Shown here: positions 52,175-61,592 of the stretch, piece by piece | How the letters are laid out: each line of letters starts with the position of its first letter | How positions within the stretch are numbered: position 1 is the first letter of the stretch | Assembly: GCA_965248135.1 (NCBI GenBank) | Contig: CBDFIN010000012.1 | Location: 1,302,001 to 1,366,000, forward strand | Reading direction: 5' to 3' | DNA from: SZUA-100 sp965248135 | GTDB taxonomy: Bacteria; Pseudomonadota; Alphaproteobacteria; Rhizobiales; Rhizobiaceae | Length of the DNA stretch: 64,000 nt | Notes under the pieces: generated by a model | What the model was told of the DNA's origin: nothing | Databases searched by the model: none | What the model saw: only the letters and a program-made list of their open reading frames with translations | Position numbers and translations under genes: made by a program

Positions 52175-53415
52175 TTCTCCTCGCCGGGATGCGTTTCACC
52201 CAGCAATTCCGCCAGTACCTCATTGCTGTGTTCACCGCATGTCGGTGGAGGCCGGCGATAGCGCACCGGGGTTTTTGAGAATTTGATCGGGTTGGCGATT
52301 AGTTTGATCTTGCCGCTTTCGGCATGTTCATAGGGCATGTCAACCACCATTTGCCGGGCTTTTGCCTGGTCGGTGGCAAAAGCTTCGCTGATTGAATTGA
52401 TCGGACCGCCTGGAACCCCTTGCGCCTCCATACGGTCGAGCAAGGTTTGCTTGTCAATACCGCGCAGGATTTCTACCAGTTTGGCGATCAGCACCACCCG
52501 GTTGGCCAGACGCGATTGATTGGTGACAAATCTTTCATCCCCGGCCAGATGGGGTGCACCAATGAGAGCACAAAACCTGCTGAACTGACGATCATTGCCG
52601 ACGGCCACCAGCACATGACCATCCTTTGTTTCAAACACCTGGTAGGGCACGATATTGGGATGCTCGTTGCCGCGCCGCAACGGCTCTTTTCCAGACAAAA
52701 GATAATTGGTGCCCTCGTTGACCAGCCAGGCCATCTGGGTGTCGACCAGCGCCAGATCAATGTGCTGTCCTTCTCCGGTCGCATCACGGTGGCGAAGGGC
52801 CGCCAGAATGGCGGTTGCCGCATACATGCCCGTCATCACATCGGCGATGCCAACGGCAACCTTCATTGGTTCGCCGTCCGGTTGTCCTGTTAGACTCATG
52901 ATGCCGCCATAGCCCTGTGCCAACAAATCATAGCCGGCGCGATGGGCGTTTGGCCCGGTTTGACCAAAGCCTGTGATCGAACAATAGACGAGGCCGGGAT
53001 AAATCTCCTTTAGGTCGTCATAACCAAGCCCATACTTGGCCAGGCCGCCCTGTTTGAAATTTTCGATGAACACATCGCAACGGCCCGCCAGCCGGACGAT
53101 CAAAGCGGCACCCTCCCTGGACGCGATATCAACGGCAAGCGAGCGCTTGTTTCGGTTGGAGGAAAGGAAATAGGCGCTTTCATTGGTTGGCGACCCGTCC
53201 CGCCCCATCACATAGGGTGGCCCCCATTTGCGGGTGTCGTCACCACCGCCCGGTCTTTCAACCTTGATCACATCAGCACCCAGATCACCGAGCAACTGCG
53301 TACAGGTGGGGCCGGCCAGTATTCGGCTGAGATCAAGAATGCGCAAGCCGCTCAAAGGGCCGCTTGCGAGCTGTTCTTTGATATCTTCCTGTTTCTGTCC
53401 TGGATTTTCATTCAT
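52171..53415 (-). CDS. CaiB/BaiF class III CoA-transferase
   Basis: 414 residues from ATG 53415; an upward extension of the frame to 53547 crosses into the neighbouring IS30 element and is rejected. It has the class III fold: LDLSRILAGPTCTQLLGDLGADVIKVE at the start, GYDLLAQGYGGIMSLTG and the nucleophilic Asp in HIDLALVDTQMAWL. Beside the desulfinase it is probably the succinyl-CoA:3-sulfinopropionate CoA-transferase that activates the acid, as the class III enzyme does in Variovorax. First gene of the operon; the IS30 element ends 81 bases upstream of its start. Confidence 0.85.
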   Translation of the reverse strand: MNENPGQKQEDIKEQLASGPLSGLRILDLSRILAGPTCTQLLGDLGADVIKVERPGGGDDTRKWGPPYVMGRDGSPTNESAYFLSSNRNKRSLAVDIASREGAALIVRLAGRCDVFIENFKQGGLAKYGLGYDDLKEIYPGLVYCSITGFGQTGPNAHRAGYDLLAQGYGGIMSLTGQPDGEPMKVAVGIADVMTGMYAATAILAALRHRDATGEGQHIDLALVDTQMAWLVNEGTNYLLSGKEPLRRGNEHPNIVPYQVFETKDGHVLVAVGNDRQFSRFCALIGAPHLAGDERFVTNQSRLANRVVLIAKLVEILRGIDKQTLLDRMEAQGVPGGPINSISEAFATDQAKARQMVVDMPYEHAESGKIKLIANPIKFSKTPVRYRRPPPTCGEHSNEVLAELLGETHPGEEK

Positions 53416-53496
53416 GACACTTGCACTTTGATTGTTGCTGGGAGGGCGGGGTAAGCCTGCGAAATTGACCTTATAGGCAAGAAATATAAACGCCCC

Positions 53497-54700
53497 TTCA
53501 ACATTGAAATGCAACATTTTGCTCACATTCCTTTGAAAAGGCCTCATATGGGGTTTTGTATTCGAGACATTTTCTTGGACGTTGGTTCAGCTTGTCTTCG
53601 ACGATCTGAACTTCGGCTTTTGTCAGCTTAGTGAAATCGGTACCCTTTGGGAAGTATTGGCGAACAAGACCGTTGGTATGTTCGTTGAGGCCGCGCTGCC
53701 ATGAGTGATAGGGCTTGGCGAAATAGATGTCGCATTGCAATATTTTGGCGATCTTTTTGTGCCCGGCGAATTCTTTGCCATTGTCATACGTGATGGTTTT
53801 GATGAACGCTTTGAGCTTTGAAAGCGTCTTGCCGCAGGCCTTTTGCACGCTGTCCTTTGATTTGTCGCGCAACAGAACCAGCTTGGTGTATTTTGATTTT
53901 CGATCGACATGAGAAAGAATGGCACCCTTGTGGTTTTTGCCGATGATAGTATCGCCCTCCCAGTCGCCAACACGGCTTTTGGTTTCGACGATTTCGGGAC
54001 GTTCCTCAATGTCAACCCGCCCTGGAATGAGGCCGCGACCGGCTGTTTTCGTGCCGCGTCGATTGTATTTTTTGCCGCGATGGCGCAGGCAAGTCCATAA
54101 TTTGCCACCCTTTTTTTTGTCCGCCCAGATGTGGCGGTAAATCCACTCGTGTGAGACGAAGAGCCCGTTTCGAGCCAGCCAGCCGCTGATCTGATCGGGG
54201 CTCCACTGCCATTTCGTCAGCAGGCTTTCAATGAGTTCGACGCGCTCAACGGTCATTTTACGCGGCACACAAGAGGCCTTTTTGCGCCGCTCACACGCCT
54301 TGTCATGCGCTTGTTTAAAGCGATAACCACATTTGCCCTTGTTGCGCTGCAACTCTCGGGTGATAGTCGAACGGTCAACGCCAATCTGGCGGGCAATTTG
54401 GGCGCGGCAGAGACCGGTTTGCAAAAGTGTGTAAATCTGGCATCTTTGATCATAGGCCAGATGGTGATGTCCTTTGGGCATAATATCCTCCGTGAGATGT
54501 GGTGTCCCATACAAGGATTGCAGCCATCTGGCTAAATAATCAAAGGCATAATGGAATGGTTTGACGAGTTTTGCGGATTTTCCGGTCGGCCTCAAGGGTG
54601 CTGCGCATCGCTACGCGACAATGCCCTTGACCCCGCCCACCAAATCCGCAAACAAAAATCATATTCCATCAGCAAACAAATGTTGCGTTTCGGAGTTGAA
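53497..54700 (-). mobile_element. Complete IS30-family insertion sequence
   Basis: About 1204 bp between imperfect inverted repeats: each end reads TTCAAC, three variable bases, then GAAAYGCAACATTT. Both flanks show CC at the borders (a possible 2-bp target duplication). One intact transposase gene fills it. It separates the LysR gene from the desulfinase operon, both transcribed leftward, and may have changed the operon's promoter. Confidence 0.85.
53498..54481 (-). CDS. IS30-family transposase
   Basis: 327 residues from ATG 54481 (MPKGHHHLAYDQRCQIYTLL). An N-terminal helix-turn-helix (RAQIARQIGVDRSTITREL) is followed by the DDE catalytic domain: Asp in GDWEGDTIIG, Asp in TYDNGKEFAGH, and Glu in RGLNEHTNGLVRQYFPKG. 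No frameshift or stop is seen, so it may be active. Its stop lies inside the left inverted repeat. Confidence 0.95.
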   Translation of the reverse strand: MPKGHHHLAYDQRCQIYTLLQTGLCRAQIARQIGVDRSTITRELQRNKGKCGYRFKQAHDKACERRKKASCVPRKMTVERVELIESLLTKWQWSPDQISGWLARNGLFVSHEWIYRHIWADKKKGGKLWTCLRHRGKKYNRRGTKTAGRGLIPGRVDIEERPEIVETKSRVGDWEGDTIIGKNHKGAILSHVDRKSKYTKLVLLRDKSKDSVQKACGKTLSKLKAFIKTITYDNGKEFAGHKKIAKILQCDIYFAKPYHSWQRGLNEHTNGLVRQYFPKGTDFTKLTKAEVQIVEDKLNQRPRKCLEYKTPYEAFSKECEQNVAFQC

Positions 54701-54747
54701 CCGGGGAAACATAAAACGAGATTTTTTGCAGGCTTACATCAAACCAA

Positions 54748-55662
54748 TTAAAGTACCTGGCGGGCATTCAGAGGAATTTGGTATTTGGTATTTCCGCTAA
54801 CACCCGATTCGCGCAGGATGTCGACGATCCGGGCAACCAGGGCAGCGCGCGGATTTGCGGTACGCTCGACCACGGCAAGCGTGCGGCAAAGCGGCGGGTC
54901 CTCCAAAATTATCGTGCTGATACCCGTCAGCATCGATTCGGTGGCACCGTTTAGCGGGATGATGGAAACACCCAAACCGTGCGCCACCAGCCGATAGATG
55001 GCCTCGAGCGAATCAATCTCCATCGCCAATTTGGTTTTAACGCCCAGATCGAGTAGATGCTGGACAATCTGCTGGCCGGCCCAGGCGTTCTTGTTAAATT
55101 GAATATAGGGCTGTTCGCCGAGGATGGTTCGCACATCGCCCGTCCCTATGCCCTGCGGCACGATCAACGCCAACGGCTCAACTGCAACCGTGTGGCTGGT
55201 CAAGCCATCGGCAAGTACCGTTGGCTCAGTAACCAGTGCCGCATCGATTTCGCCGGTTCTGGTTCGGCCCGCCAGTTCTGCTGATAATCCGCTGACCAGC
55301 CGGATCCGTAGTCGGGGATATTGTTTGCGCACCTCAGACAGTGCAACCGGCATCAACCCGAGCAGGCTGGTCGGGACAGCACCAAGCGTAATGGTGCCGG
55401 ACAAGTCCTTTTCACCGGCAAGATTGCTTATGTGATCGCACAGTTCGATTACTTTTCTGGCATGCTCCACCAGTTCCAGCCCGCGATCATTCAAAACCGG
55501 TGGGCGAAGCCGGCGATCGAACAATGAGCAGCCGATTTCCTGTTCCAGATTGCTAATCTGCAAACTAACCGCCGATTGGGTGAGGCTGACCCTATCTGCG
55601 GCCGCAACAAATGAGCCGAAGTCGGCAATCGCCACCAATGTTCTCAACTGTCTTAGTTCCAT
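54748..55662 (-). CDS. LysR-family transcriptional regulator
   Basis: 304 residues from ATG 55662; a longer frame to 55722 is less likely. The N-terminal winged helix is typical (LRQLRTLVAIADFGSFVAAADRVSLTQSAVSLQISNLEQEIG), followed by the ligand-binding domain with GTITLGAVPTSLLGLMP and GLGVSIIPL. It is divergent from the TAXI-TRAP transporter genes, the usual arrangement for a regulator of an uptake operon. The other side is the IS30 element and the desulfinase operon. A co-inducer is unknown. Confidence 0.9.
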   Translation of the reverse strand: MELRQLRTLVAIADFGSFVAAADRVSLTQSAVSLQISNLEQEIGCSLFDRRLRPPVLNDRGLELVEHARKVIELCDHISNLAGEKDLSGTITLGAVPTSLLGLMPVALSEVRKQYPRLRIRLVSGLSAELAGRTRTGEIDAALVTEPTVLADGLTSHTVAVEPLALIVPQGIGTGDVRTILGEQPYIQFNKNAWAGQQIVQHLLDLGVKTKLAMEIDSLEAIYRLVAHGLGVSIIPLNGATESMLTGISTIILEDPPLCRTLAVVERTANPRAALVARIVDILRESGVSGNTKYQIPLNARQVL

Positions 55663-55768
55663 GGTCTTTTCCAGCTCCGTCAATCTGGAGTTCAAGATAT
55701 CCTGCCGGCACGACATTAGCAATTTTTAAGAACATGGGGCTGATTGAGGAATTAAATTGGAAATTCTC

Positions 55769-55778
55769 ATTAGCTAAT
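55769..55778. promoter_or_regulatory. Palindrome in the LysR / TAXI divergent region
   Basis: ATTAGCTAAT, a perfect 10-bp palindrome about 70 bases upstream of the transporter ATG and 107 from the LysR start, in an A/T-rich stretch. It is a candidate LysR operator; longer dyad symmetry is not obvious. Confidence 0.4.
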
Positions 55779-55848
55779 ATCAGAAAAATTAATATAGTTG
55801 ATGATGGAACGTAGATGACCCTGCGTTGAAATAGGGAGAAGCTAGATT

Positions 55849-56823
55849 ATGAAAATAAGCAAAACGATACTTGCCGGAGCGCTTGCTGCTGCGGGAATGT
55901 TTAGCCTGTCGGTGGCCGCAAGTGCCGCCGATCAACAATTTGTTTCGATTGGTACAGGTGGCGTCACCGGCGTTTATTATCCAACCGGCGGGGCGATCTG
56001 TCGTCTGGTTAATAAGGGACGCAAGGAACACGGCATTCGCTGTTCGGCTGAATCCACCGGTGGTTCGATCTATAACATCAATACCGTGCGGGCCGGCGAA
56101 CTGGAGTTCGGTGTCGCCCAGTCGGACTGGCAGTATCACGCCTATAACGGTACGTCCAAATTTGAGGACAAAGGCAAGTTCGAAAATCTTCGGGCGGTGT
56201 TTTCCGTCCATGCCGAGCCTGTGACCATCATCGCCCGCGATGATTCCAACATCAGCAATATTTCTGATCTCAAGGGAAAACGTGTTAATATCGGCAACCC
56301 CGGTTCAGGCACCCGCGGCACCTGGGAAGTGATCGAAGAAACCATGGGCTGGCAGCGGTCTGATCTGGCACTTGCCGGTTCGATGAAGTCATCTGAAACT
56401 GCGGCTGCTGTTTGTGATGGCAAGATTGACGCCTATTTCTGGCTCGTCGGACATCCGTCCGCTTTGACACAGGAATCGCTGGCATCCTGCGCTGCGCATC
56501 TTGTCGACGCGACGGGTCCTGCAATTACCAAGCTTATCGCCGACACTCCCTACTACCGGCAGGCGACTATTCCGGCCGGCATGTATAACAACAAGGAAGA
56601 CATCACCACTTTCGGTGTTGGCGCCACTTTCGTCAGCAGCGCTGATGTTCCTGCCGATGTTGTTTATGTGATCGTGAAAGCCGTTTTCGAGAACATCGAT
56701 CAGTTCCGTAAACTGCATCCGGCTTTCGCACACCTTGATCCCAAAGCCATGATCAAGGATGGGCTTTCGGCTCCGCTGCACGATGGTGCAATGAAGTACT
56801 ACAAAGAAATGGGCTGGATGTAA
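55849..56823 (+). CDS. TAXI-family TRAP transporter solute-binding protein
   Basis: 324 residues with a signal peptide (LAAAGMFSLSVAASAADQ) and GGGAGAAG ahead of the ATG. TAXI-family features are FVSIGTGGVTGVYYPTGGAICRLV at the mature start and NIGNPGSGTRGTWE in the middle. The protein binds its ligand in the periplasm and delivers it to the fused permease downstream. A terminator-like hairpin follows, which usually allows higher expression of the binding protein than of the membrane part. Ligands of TAXI proteins are poorly predicted; glutamate-like or organic acids are known examples. Confidence 0.92.
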   Translation: MKISKTILAGALAAAGMFSLSVAASAADQQFVSIGTGGVTGVYYPTGGAICRLVNKGRKEHGIRCSAESTGGSIYNINTVRAGELEFGVAQSDWQYHAYNGTSKFEDKGKFENLRAVFSVHAEPVTIIARDDSNISNISDLKGKRVNIGNPGSGTRGTWEVIEETMGWQRSDLALAGSMKSSETAAAVCDGKIDAYFWLVGHPSALTQESLASCAAHLVDATGPAITKLIADTPYYRQATIPAGMYNNKEDITTFGVGATFVSSADVPADVVYVIVKAVFENIDQFRKLHPAFAHLDPKAMIKDGLSAPLHDGAMKYYKEMGWM

Positions 56824-56839
56824 TCCAAAGGCCCTGTAA

Positions 56840-56864
56840 CGGGAGGGCATCGCCCTCCCGTTTT
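56840..56864 (+). terminator. Hairpin after the TAXI gene
   Basis: Perfect nine-pair stem CGGGAGGGC/GCCCTCCCG with a 3-base loop and TTTT, 17 bases after the stop. It probably attenuates transcription into the permease gene or stabilises the upstream mRNA. Confidence 0.85.
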
Positions 56865-56992
56865 GCAATCTCCGTCCATGCACATAAGAATAAAATCGGC
56901 TGGTTACGGCCTGACAAGATAAAAGACCATTTGCCTGGATACATGAGGACCAATTAAGCCACGCCGGAAAACTGGTGTGAGGGGAGAGAATG

Positions 56993-59644
56993 ATGGCTGA
57001 TACTGAAACTTTGTCGAAAGCCGACGAACTGGTTGCCCAAGTCGAATCAGGCGCGCGCAACCCTGAGGGATGGCAGCGATATCTGATCCCGGTTCTGTGT
57101 TTCATCTGGGCTATTTACCAGCTTTATATTGCCTCACCGCTGCCCTCGATGCTGACTGTGGCAACCAGAATAGAATTCTTCCAGTTTATCGGCAATCTTT
57201 CAATTTCGCGCAATATTCACCTGATGTTTGCGCTGGTATTAGCCACCCTGGCCTTTCCGTTTTACAAAACCAGTGTACGCTACAAAATACCCTGGTATGA
57301 CTGGATATTGCTGGGCTGTGGAGCGCTGGCAATTCTTTATATGGTGGTAATGAATGCCAATATCGCCGACCGCTCCGGCGATTTTGTCCATCCGAATATT
57401 AAATATGACATGACCGTTGCCTTGATCGGCATGGCCGTTTTAACCGCGGCCGTGTACCGCACCCTGGGATTGCCACTGATCGCTGTTGCCGCTGTTTTGG
57501 CCGGCTACGTTTTCATCGGTGGCGGAAACTGGGGCGGTGCCTCTTTCGTCAAGGGCATGTGGCATTTCTGGATGCAGGAGGAAGGTGTTTTCGGCAAGCC
57601 GCTGGCGGTTTCCACCGGCATGATTTTCCTGTTTGTACTGTTCGGGTCAATTCTTGAAAAGGCCGGCGCGGGCGGCTATTTCATCAAGATCGCCTTTGCC
57701 TTGCTTGGTGCATTCCGTGGCGGACCTGCAAAAGCAGCGGTTATCGCATCGGCCCTGAGTGGGCTTTATTCAGGTTCTTCAATCGCCAATACGGTGACAA
57801 CCGGTACATTCACCATTCCCCTGATGAAGCGTACCGGCTTTTCGGCCGAAAAGGCCGGGGCCGTTGAGGTCGCTTCGTCGACCAATGGTCAGCTAACTCC
57901 TCCCGTTATGGGGGCGGCGGCGTTTTTGATCGCCGAGTTTACCGGCGTTGAATATACCACATTGCTCAAACATGCGCTGGTTCCGGCGCTGGTTTCCTAT
58001 ATTGCGCTGGTTTATATTGTGCACCTGGAAGCCTGCAAACTTGACCTGAAAGGCCTGCCCAAGCCAACTTCGACCATGACTTTGGCGCAAAAACTCATCG
58101 GTTTTCTATTTGGCTTCATTGGCATTTCGGTGCTTTTCATCGCGGTTTATTTCACCCTGGGCTATGTCAAGGAAGCCTATCCAGGCATCTCCATGTATGC
58201 GGTGATGCTGATCGCCGGAATTGCCTATCTGGCGCTGATATTTTTGGCAGCCAGACAGCCGGATCTGGAGAAAGACGATCCCGACGCGCCGATACTAGAA
58301 CTACCGCGCGCCGGCGAGACCGCGATCACCGGTCTTTATTATCTGTTGCCGATCATCATATTGCTGTGGTGCATTCTGCCGACGCCGGACCGGCTTTCGC
58401 CGACATTGTCGGCATTTTATGCCTGTCTGGCGATGATCTTCATAACCATTACCCAACACCCGCTAAAGGCCCTGTTCCGCAAGGCCGGGCAGTTCGGTCA
58501 TGAATTTAATCGTGGCATAGTGGAATGCACGGAAGGCATGATTGCGGGTGCCCGCAACATGATATCAATCGGCATTGCAACAGCTGCCGCCGGTATTATC
58601 GTCGGCTCCATTTCACTTACCGGCGCACACGCCATGGTTGGTGAATTTGTCGAATTTCTTTCCGGCGGCAATCTGCTGGTGATGCTGGTATTGGTGGCAA
58701 TCATGAGCCTCATCCTCGGCATGGGGTTGCCGACCACAGCCAACTATCTGGTGGTTTCAAGCCTGATGGCACCGGTTATCGTGGCGCTGGGTGCAAAATC
58801 TGGCCTCATCGTGCCACTGGTCGCGGTTCACCTGTTCGTCTTCTACTTCGGCATCCTTGCCGACGATACGCCCCCGGTTGGCCTGGCGGCTTACGCGGCA
58901 GCGGCGATATCGAAGGGCGATCCGATCAAAACCGGTATTCAGGGCTTTGCCTATGATATCCGCACCGCCTTGCTGCCATTCCTGTTCCTATTTAACACCG
59001 ATTTGCTGTTGATTGATGTCGGCCCGGTACAGGCGGTCGTGGTGTTCATTATCGCGGTAATTGCCATGATGTTGTTTGCCTCCGCCACCCAGGGCTGGTT
59101 CTTGACCAAAAACCGGATTTGGGAGACCGTCGCCATGTTGTTGGTGGCCTTTACCCTGTTCCGACCCGGATTCTGGCTTGATATGATTTCACCGCCGTTT
59201 GAAGAGAATCCGGGCGCCCAGACACTGCAACTGGCGGTCGAACAACCGGCAAACGCCACGGTAAGACTGAAGATCGTCGGCCCCGGATTTGACCCCGACA
59301 TCCAGACCCACACCAACGTGGCTGTCAATCTGGGTGAAAAGGCCGATGGCGAAACCCGTTTCAACAGTGCCGGCTTCAAGTTCTATGAGGAGGAAGGCAA
59401 AATCATTTTTGATGGATTTACCTGGGACTTTAAAGATAAAAAACTCAAGCAACGGTTCTCCGAGCAGTTCACCATTGGTGATCTTGATAACCCGATGTTT
59501 GTCGAAACGGTATCGCTTGAACGGGACCGCATTCCCAAGGAAGTCTTCTATATTCCGGCATTGCTGTTGCTCGCATTGATCATCATGCTGCAAAGAAGCC
59601 GTCACAATAGACGCGATGCTGAAAGTGAGCTAGCGGCGGCCTAG
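56993..59644 (+). CDS. TRAP transporter fused permease (DctQ+DctM, with DUF3394-type C-terminus)
   Basis: 883 residues from ATG 56993 (ATG 56990 is adjacent; GGGGAGAG precedes). About 16-18 membrane segments form the small four-helix part and the large DctM part. Typical motifs are SANT-like SGSSIANTVTTGTFTIPLMKRTGF and LILGMGLPTTANYLVVSSLMAPV. A soluble C-terminal region (about 745-850) looks like the DUF3394 domain found in TAXI-type fusion permeases, followed by a last helix. It drives solute import with the sodium or proton gradient, together with the TAXI protein. Confidence 0.93.
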   Translation: MADTETLSKADELVAQVESGARNPEGWQRYLIPVLCFIWAIYQLYIASPLPSMLTVATRIEFFQFIGNLSISRNIHLMFALVLATLAFPFYKTSVRYKIPWYDWILLGCGALAILYMVVMNANIADRSGDFVHPNIKYDMTVALIGMAVLTAAVYRTLGLPLIAVAAVLAGYVFIGGGNWGGASFVKGMWHFWMQEEGVFGKPLAVSTGMIFLFVLFGSILEKAGAGGYFIKIAFALLGAFRGGPAKAAVIASALSGLYSGSSIANTVTTGTFTIPLMKRTGFSAEKAGAVEVASSTNGQLTPPVMGAAAFLIAEFTGVEYTTLLKHALVPALVSYIALVYIVHLEACKLDLKGLPKPTSTMTLAQKLIGFLFGFIGISVLFIAVYFTLGYVKEAYPGISMYAVMLIAGIAYLALIFLAARQPDLEKDDPDAPILELPRAGETAITGLYYLLPIIILLWCILPTPDRLSPTLSAFYACLAMIFITITQHPLKALFRKAGQFGHEFNRGIVECTEGMIAGARNMISIGIATAAAGIIVGSISLTGAHAMVGEFVEFLSGGNLLVMLVLVAIMSLILGMGLPTTANYLVVSSLMAPVIVALGAKSGLIVPLVAVHLFVFYFGILADDTPPVGLAAYAAAAISKGDPIKTGIQGFAYDIRTALLPFLFLFNTDLLLIDVGPVQAVVVFIIAVIAMMLFASATQGWFLTKNRIWETVAMLLVAFTLFRPGFWLDMISPPFEENPGAQTLQLAVEQPANATVRLKIVGPGFDPDIQTHTNVAVNLGEKADGETRFNSAGFKFYEEEGKIIFDGFTWDFKDKKLKQRFSEQFTIGDLDNPMFVETVSLERDRIPKEVFYIPALLLLALIIMLQRSRHNRRDAESELAAA

Positions 59645-59760
59645 TGCGCATTTCTGGAATGTCAGACTTGACATTTTGGACAAAAGGTTCGTCAAAACAA
59701 ATAGATAGGGCGTGGTTTTGACCAGGTTAAAACCGGCAGCGTTCTGGAAAGAGGAATGAA

Positions 59761-60192
59761 ATGTACAAAGCCATATTATTGCCGGTCGATCTTGATCAGA
59801 AAAGCTCGTGGGAAAGAGCAGCACCTGTGGCGGTTGAGCTGGCCAAACAGCACGATGCCAAAGTTCATGTTTTAAGTGTTATCCCGGACTACGGCATGTC
59901 GGTGGTCGGCAGTTATTTTCCCAAGGACTTTGCCGAAAATGCCTTAAAAGCAACGGCAAAAGAGCTGGATAAATTTGCTGTAGAGCATATTCCAACCGAC
60001 ACGCTTGGCGTTGCTCGAGCCGTGTCCGGTACGATCTACAAGCGCATTCTTGCCAACGCTGACGAATTGGATTGTGATCTCATTGTACTGGCCTCGCACC
60101 GGCCCGAAACGGCTGACTACCTTTTGGGGCCGAATGCAGCGCGGGTTGCACGCCATGCAAATCAGTCGGTTTTCGTGGTGCGCGGTAACTAG
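59761..60192 (+). CDS. Universal stress protein (UspA family)
   Basis: 143 residues. The Usp fold is clear: start KAILLPVDLDQKSSWERAAPVAVELA, strand VHVLSVIPDYG, and the C-terminal nucleotide-binding segment LLGPNAARVARHANQSVFVV. UspA-type genes are often found beside TRAP transporters, sometimes binding the permease and nucleotides to control uptake. It lies 116 bases after the permease gene on the same strand, probably in the same operon. Confidence 0.92.
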   Translation: MYKAILLPVDLDQKSSWERAAPVAVELAKQHDAKVHVLSVIPDYGMSVVGSYFPKDFAENALKATAKELDKFAVEHIPTDTLGVARAVSGTIYKRILANADELDCDLIVLASHRPETADYLLGPNAARVARHANQSVFVVRGN

Positions 60193-60254
60193 GCTTCCTT
60201 GGAGCCGCATGGTAATTATACCCATCCCAGATTGCGAGCATCGACATAGGACAT

Positions 60255-61577
60255 GTGTTTCACCGTCATTGCAAAAGTGTTCCGCCCGAAATCATGTCCG
60301 GCGAGGGCTGTTACTTTGTCGACACCAGTGGCAAGCGCTATCTAGACGGTTCCGGTGGTGCGGCCGTTTCCAGTCTCGGCCACAGCGATGCGTCGGTGAA
60401 AGATGCGATCAGAGCGCAACTCGACAATATAGCCTTTGCCCATACCGGTTTTTTTACCTCCAGTGTGGCGGAGGAGCTGGCCGATCAGCTGATTGAAAAA
60501 GCACCTGAAGGCATCAAGCGTGCCTATCTTGTTTCCGGCGGATCGGAGGCGGTGGAAGCGGCCATCAAGCTGGCGCGGCAGTATTATCTCGAAATTGGTC
60601 AGCCGCAACGCCACCGGGTGATTGCCCGCCTGCAAAGTTATCATGGCAACACGATGGGTGCGCTTGCTGCAGGCGGAAACATGTGGCGGCGGGAGCCATT
60701 TCAGCCCCTGATGATCGACACATCTTTGGTGCCGCCGTGTTATGCTTACCGGGACAAGCGGGAGGCTGAGTCCGATTTCGACTATGGCCAACGGCTCGCC
60801 AGCAAGCTGGAAGTAGAATTGCTGCGGCTTGGGCCGGAAAGTGTCATGGCTTTCATTGCCGAACCCGTGGTCGGTGCGACGATGGGCTGCGTACCCGCCG
60901 TCGAAGGGTATTTCAACAGGATCAGACAGATTTGTGATCAATATGGCGTATTGCTGATCCTGGATGAGGTTATGTGCGGCATGGGCCGAACCGGAACACT
61001 TTTTGCTTGTGAACACGATGAGGTTAGACCGGATATTGTCACCTTGGCCAAGGGGCTCGGGGCCGGATATCAGCCCATAGGCGCGATGCTTTGTTCGGGC
61101 AATATCTACGCGGCAATTGAAAACGGCAGCGGCTTTTTTCAGCATGGCCACACCTATAACGGCCACCCCATGGCAGCCGCTGCTGCGGTTGCGGTGATGA
61201 AAGCGATAGAAGAGCGACAGTTGCTGGCACAGGTGCAACAACAGGGCGAACATCTCAACACAGCACTCAAAGAGCGATTAGGCCAACATCCGCATGTTGG
61301 AGACATTCGCGGCCGCGGCCTTTTCCGCGGTCTCGAACTGGTTCACGACAGAGAAACTAGAAAGCCGTTTGAGGCCAGTCTCGGCATCAGCAAGGCAATA
61401 AAAAGTGCCACATTTGAGGCCGGTCTGATTTGCTATCCAATGGCCGGCACGCTGGACGGTAAAATTGGCGACCATATTTTGCTTGCGCCGCCGTTTATCA
61501 TTTCAGACCAGCAAATTGACGAATTGACCGATAAATTGTCTGGCGCCATAAACGCCGTGTGCGGCGCAGGCCGCTAA
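60255..61577 (+). CDS. Class III pyridoxal-phosphate aminotransferase
   Basis: 440 residues from GTG 60255. The motif HVFHRHC is conserved in relatives, so the true start may lie a few codons upstream at a rare start. The protein has the omega-aminotransferase features: DGSGGAAVSSLGHSD, GSEAVEAAIKLARQY, ILDEVMCGMGRTGTLFA and the Schiff-base Lys in TLAKGLGAGYQPIGAML. It likely transaminates an omega-amino acid or similar compound. Together with the transporter and Usp genes it would process the imported substrate. The exact substrate is unknown. Confidence 0.88.
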   Translation: MFHRHCKSVPPEIMSGEGCYFVDTSGKRYLDGSGGAAVSSLGHSDASVKDAIRAQLDNIAFAHTGFFTSSVAEELADQLIEKAPEGIKRAYLVSGGSEAVEAAIKLARQYYLEIGQPQRHRVIARLQSYHGNTMGALAAGGNMWRREPFQPLMIDTSLVPPCYAYRDKREAESDFDYGQRLASKLEVELLRLGPESVMAFIAEPVVGATMGCVPAVEGYFNRIRQICDQYGVLLILDEVMCGMGRTGTLFACEHDEVRPDIVTLAKGLGAGYQPIGAMLCSGNIYAAIENGSGFFQHGHTYNGHPMAAAAAVAVMKAIEERQLLAQVQQQGEHLNTALKERLGQHPHVGDIRGRGLFRGLELVHDRETRKPFEASLGISKAIKSATFEAGLICYPMAGTLDGKIGDHILLAPPFIISDQQIDELTDKLSGAINAVCGAGR

Positions 61578-61592
61578 TATTGCAGTTTAATG

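Noticed and set aside
53416..53547. Longer start of the CoA-transferase
   Set aside because: The extension reads through the IS30 border; the class III fold begins just after ATG 53415.
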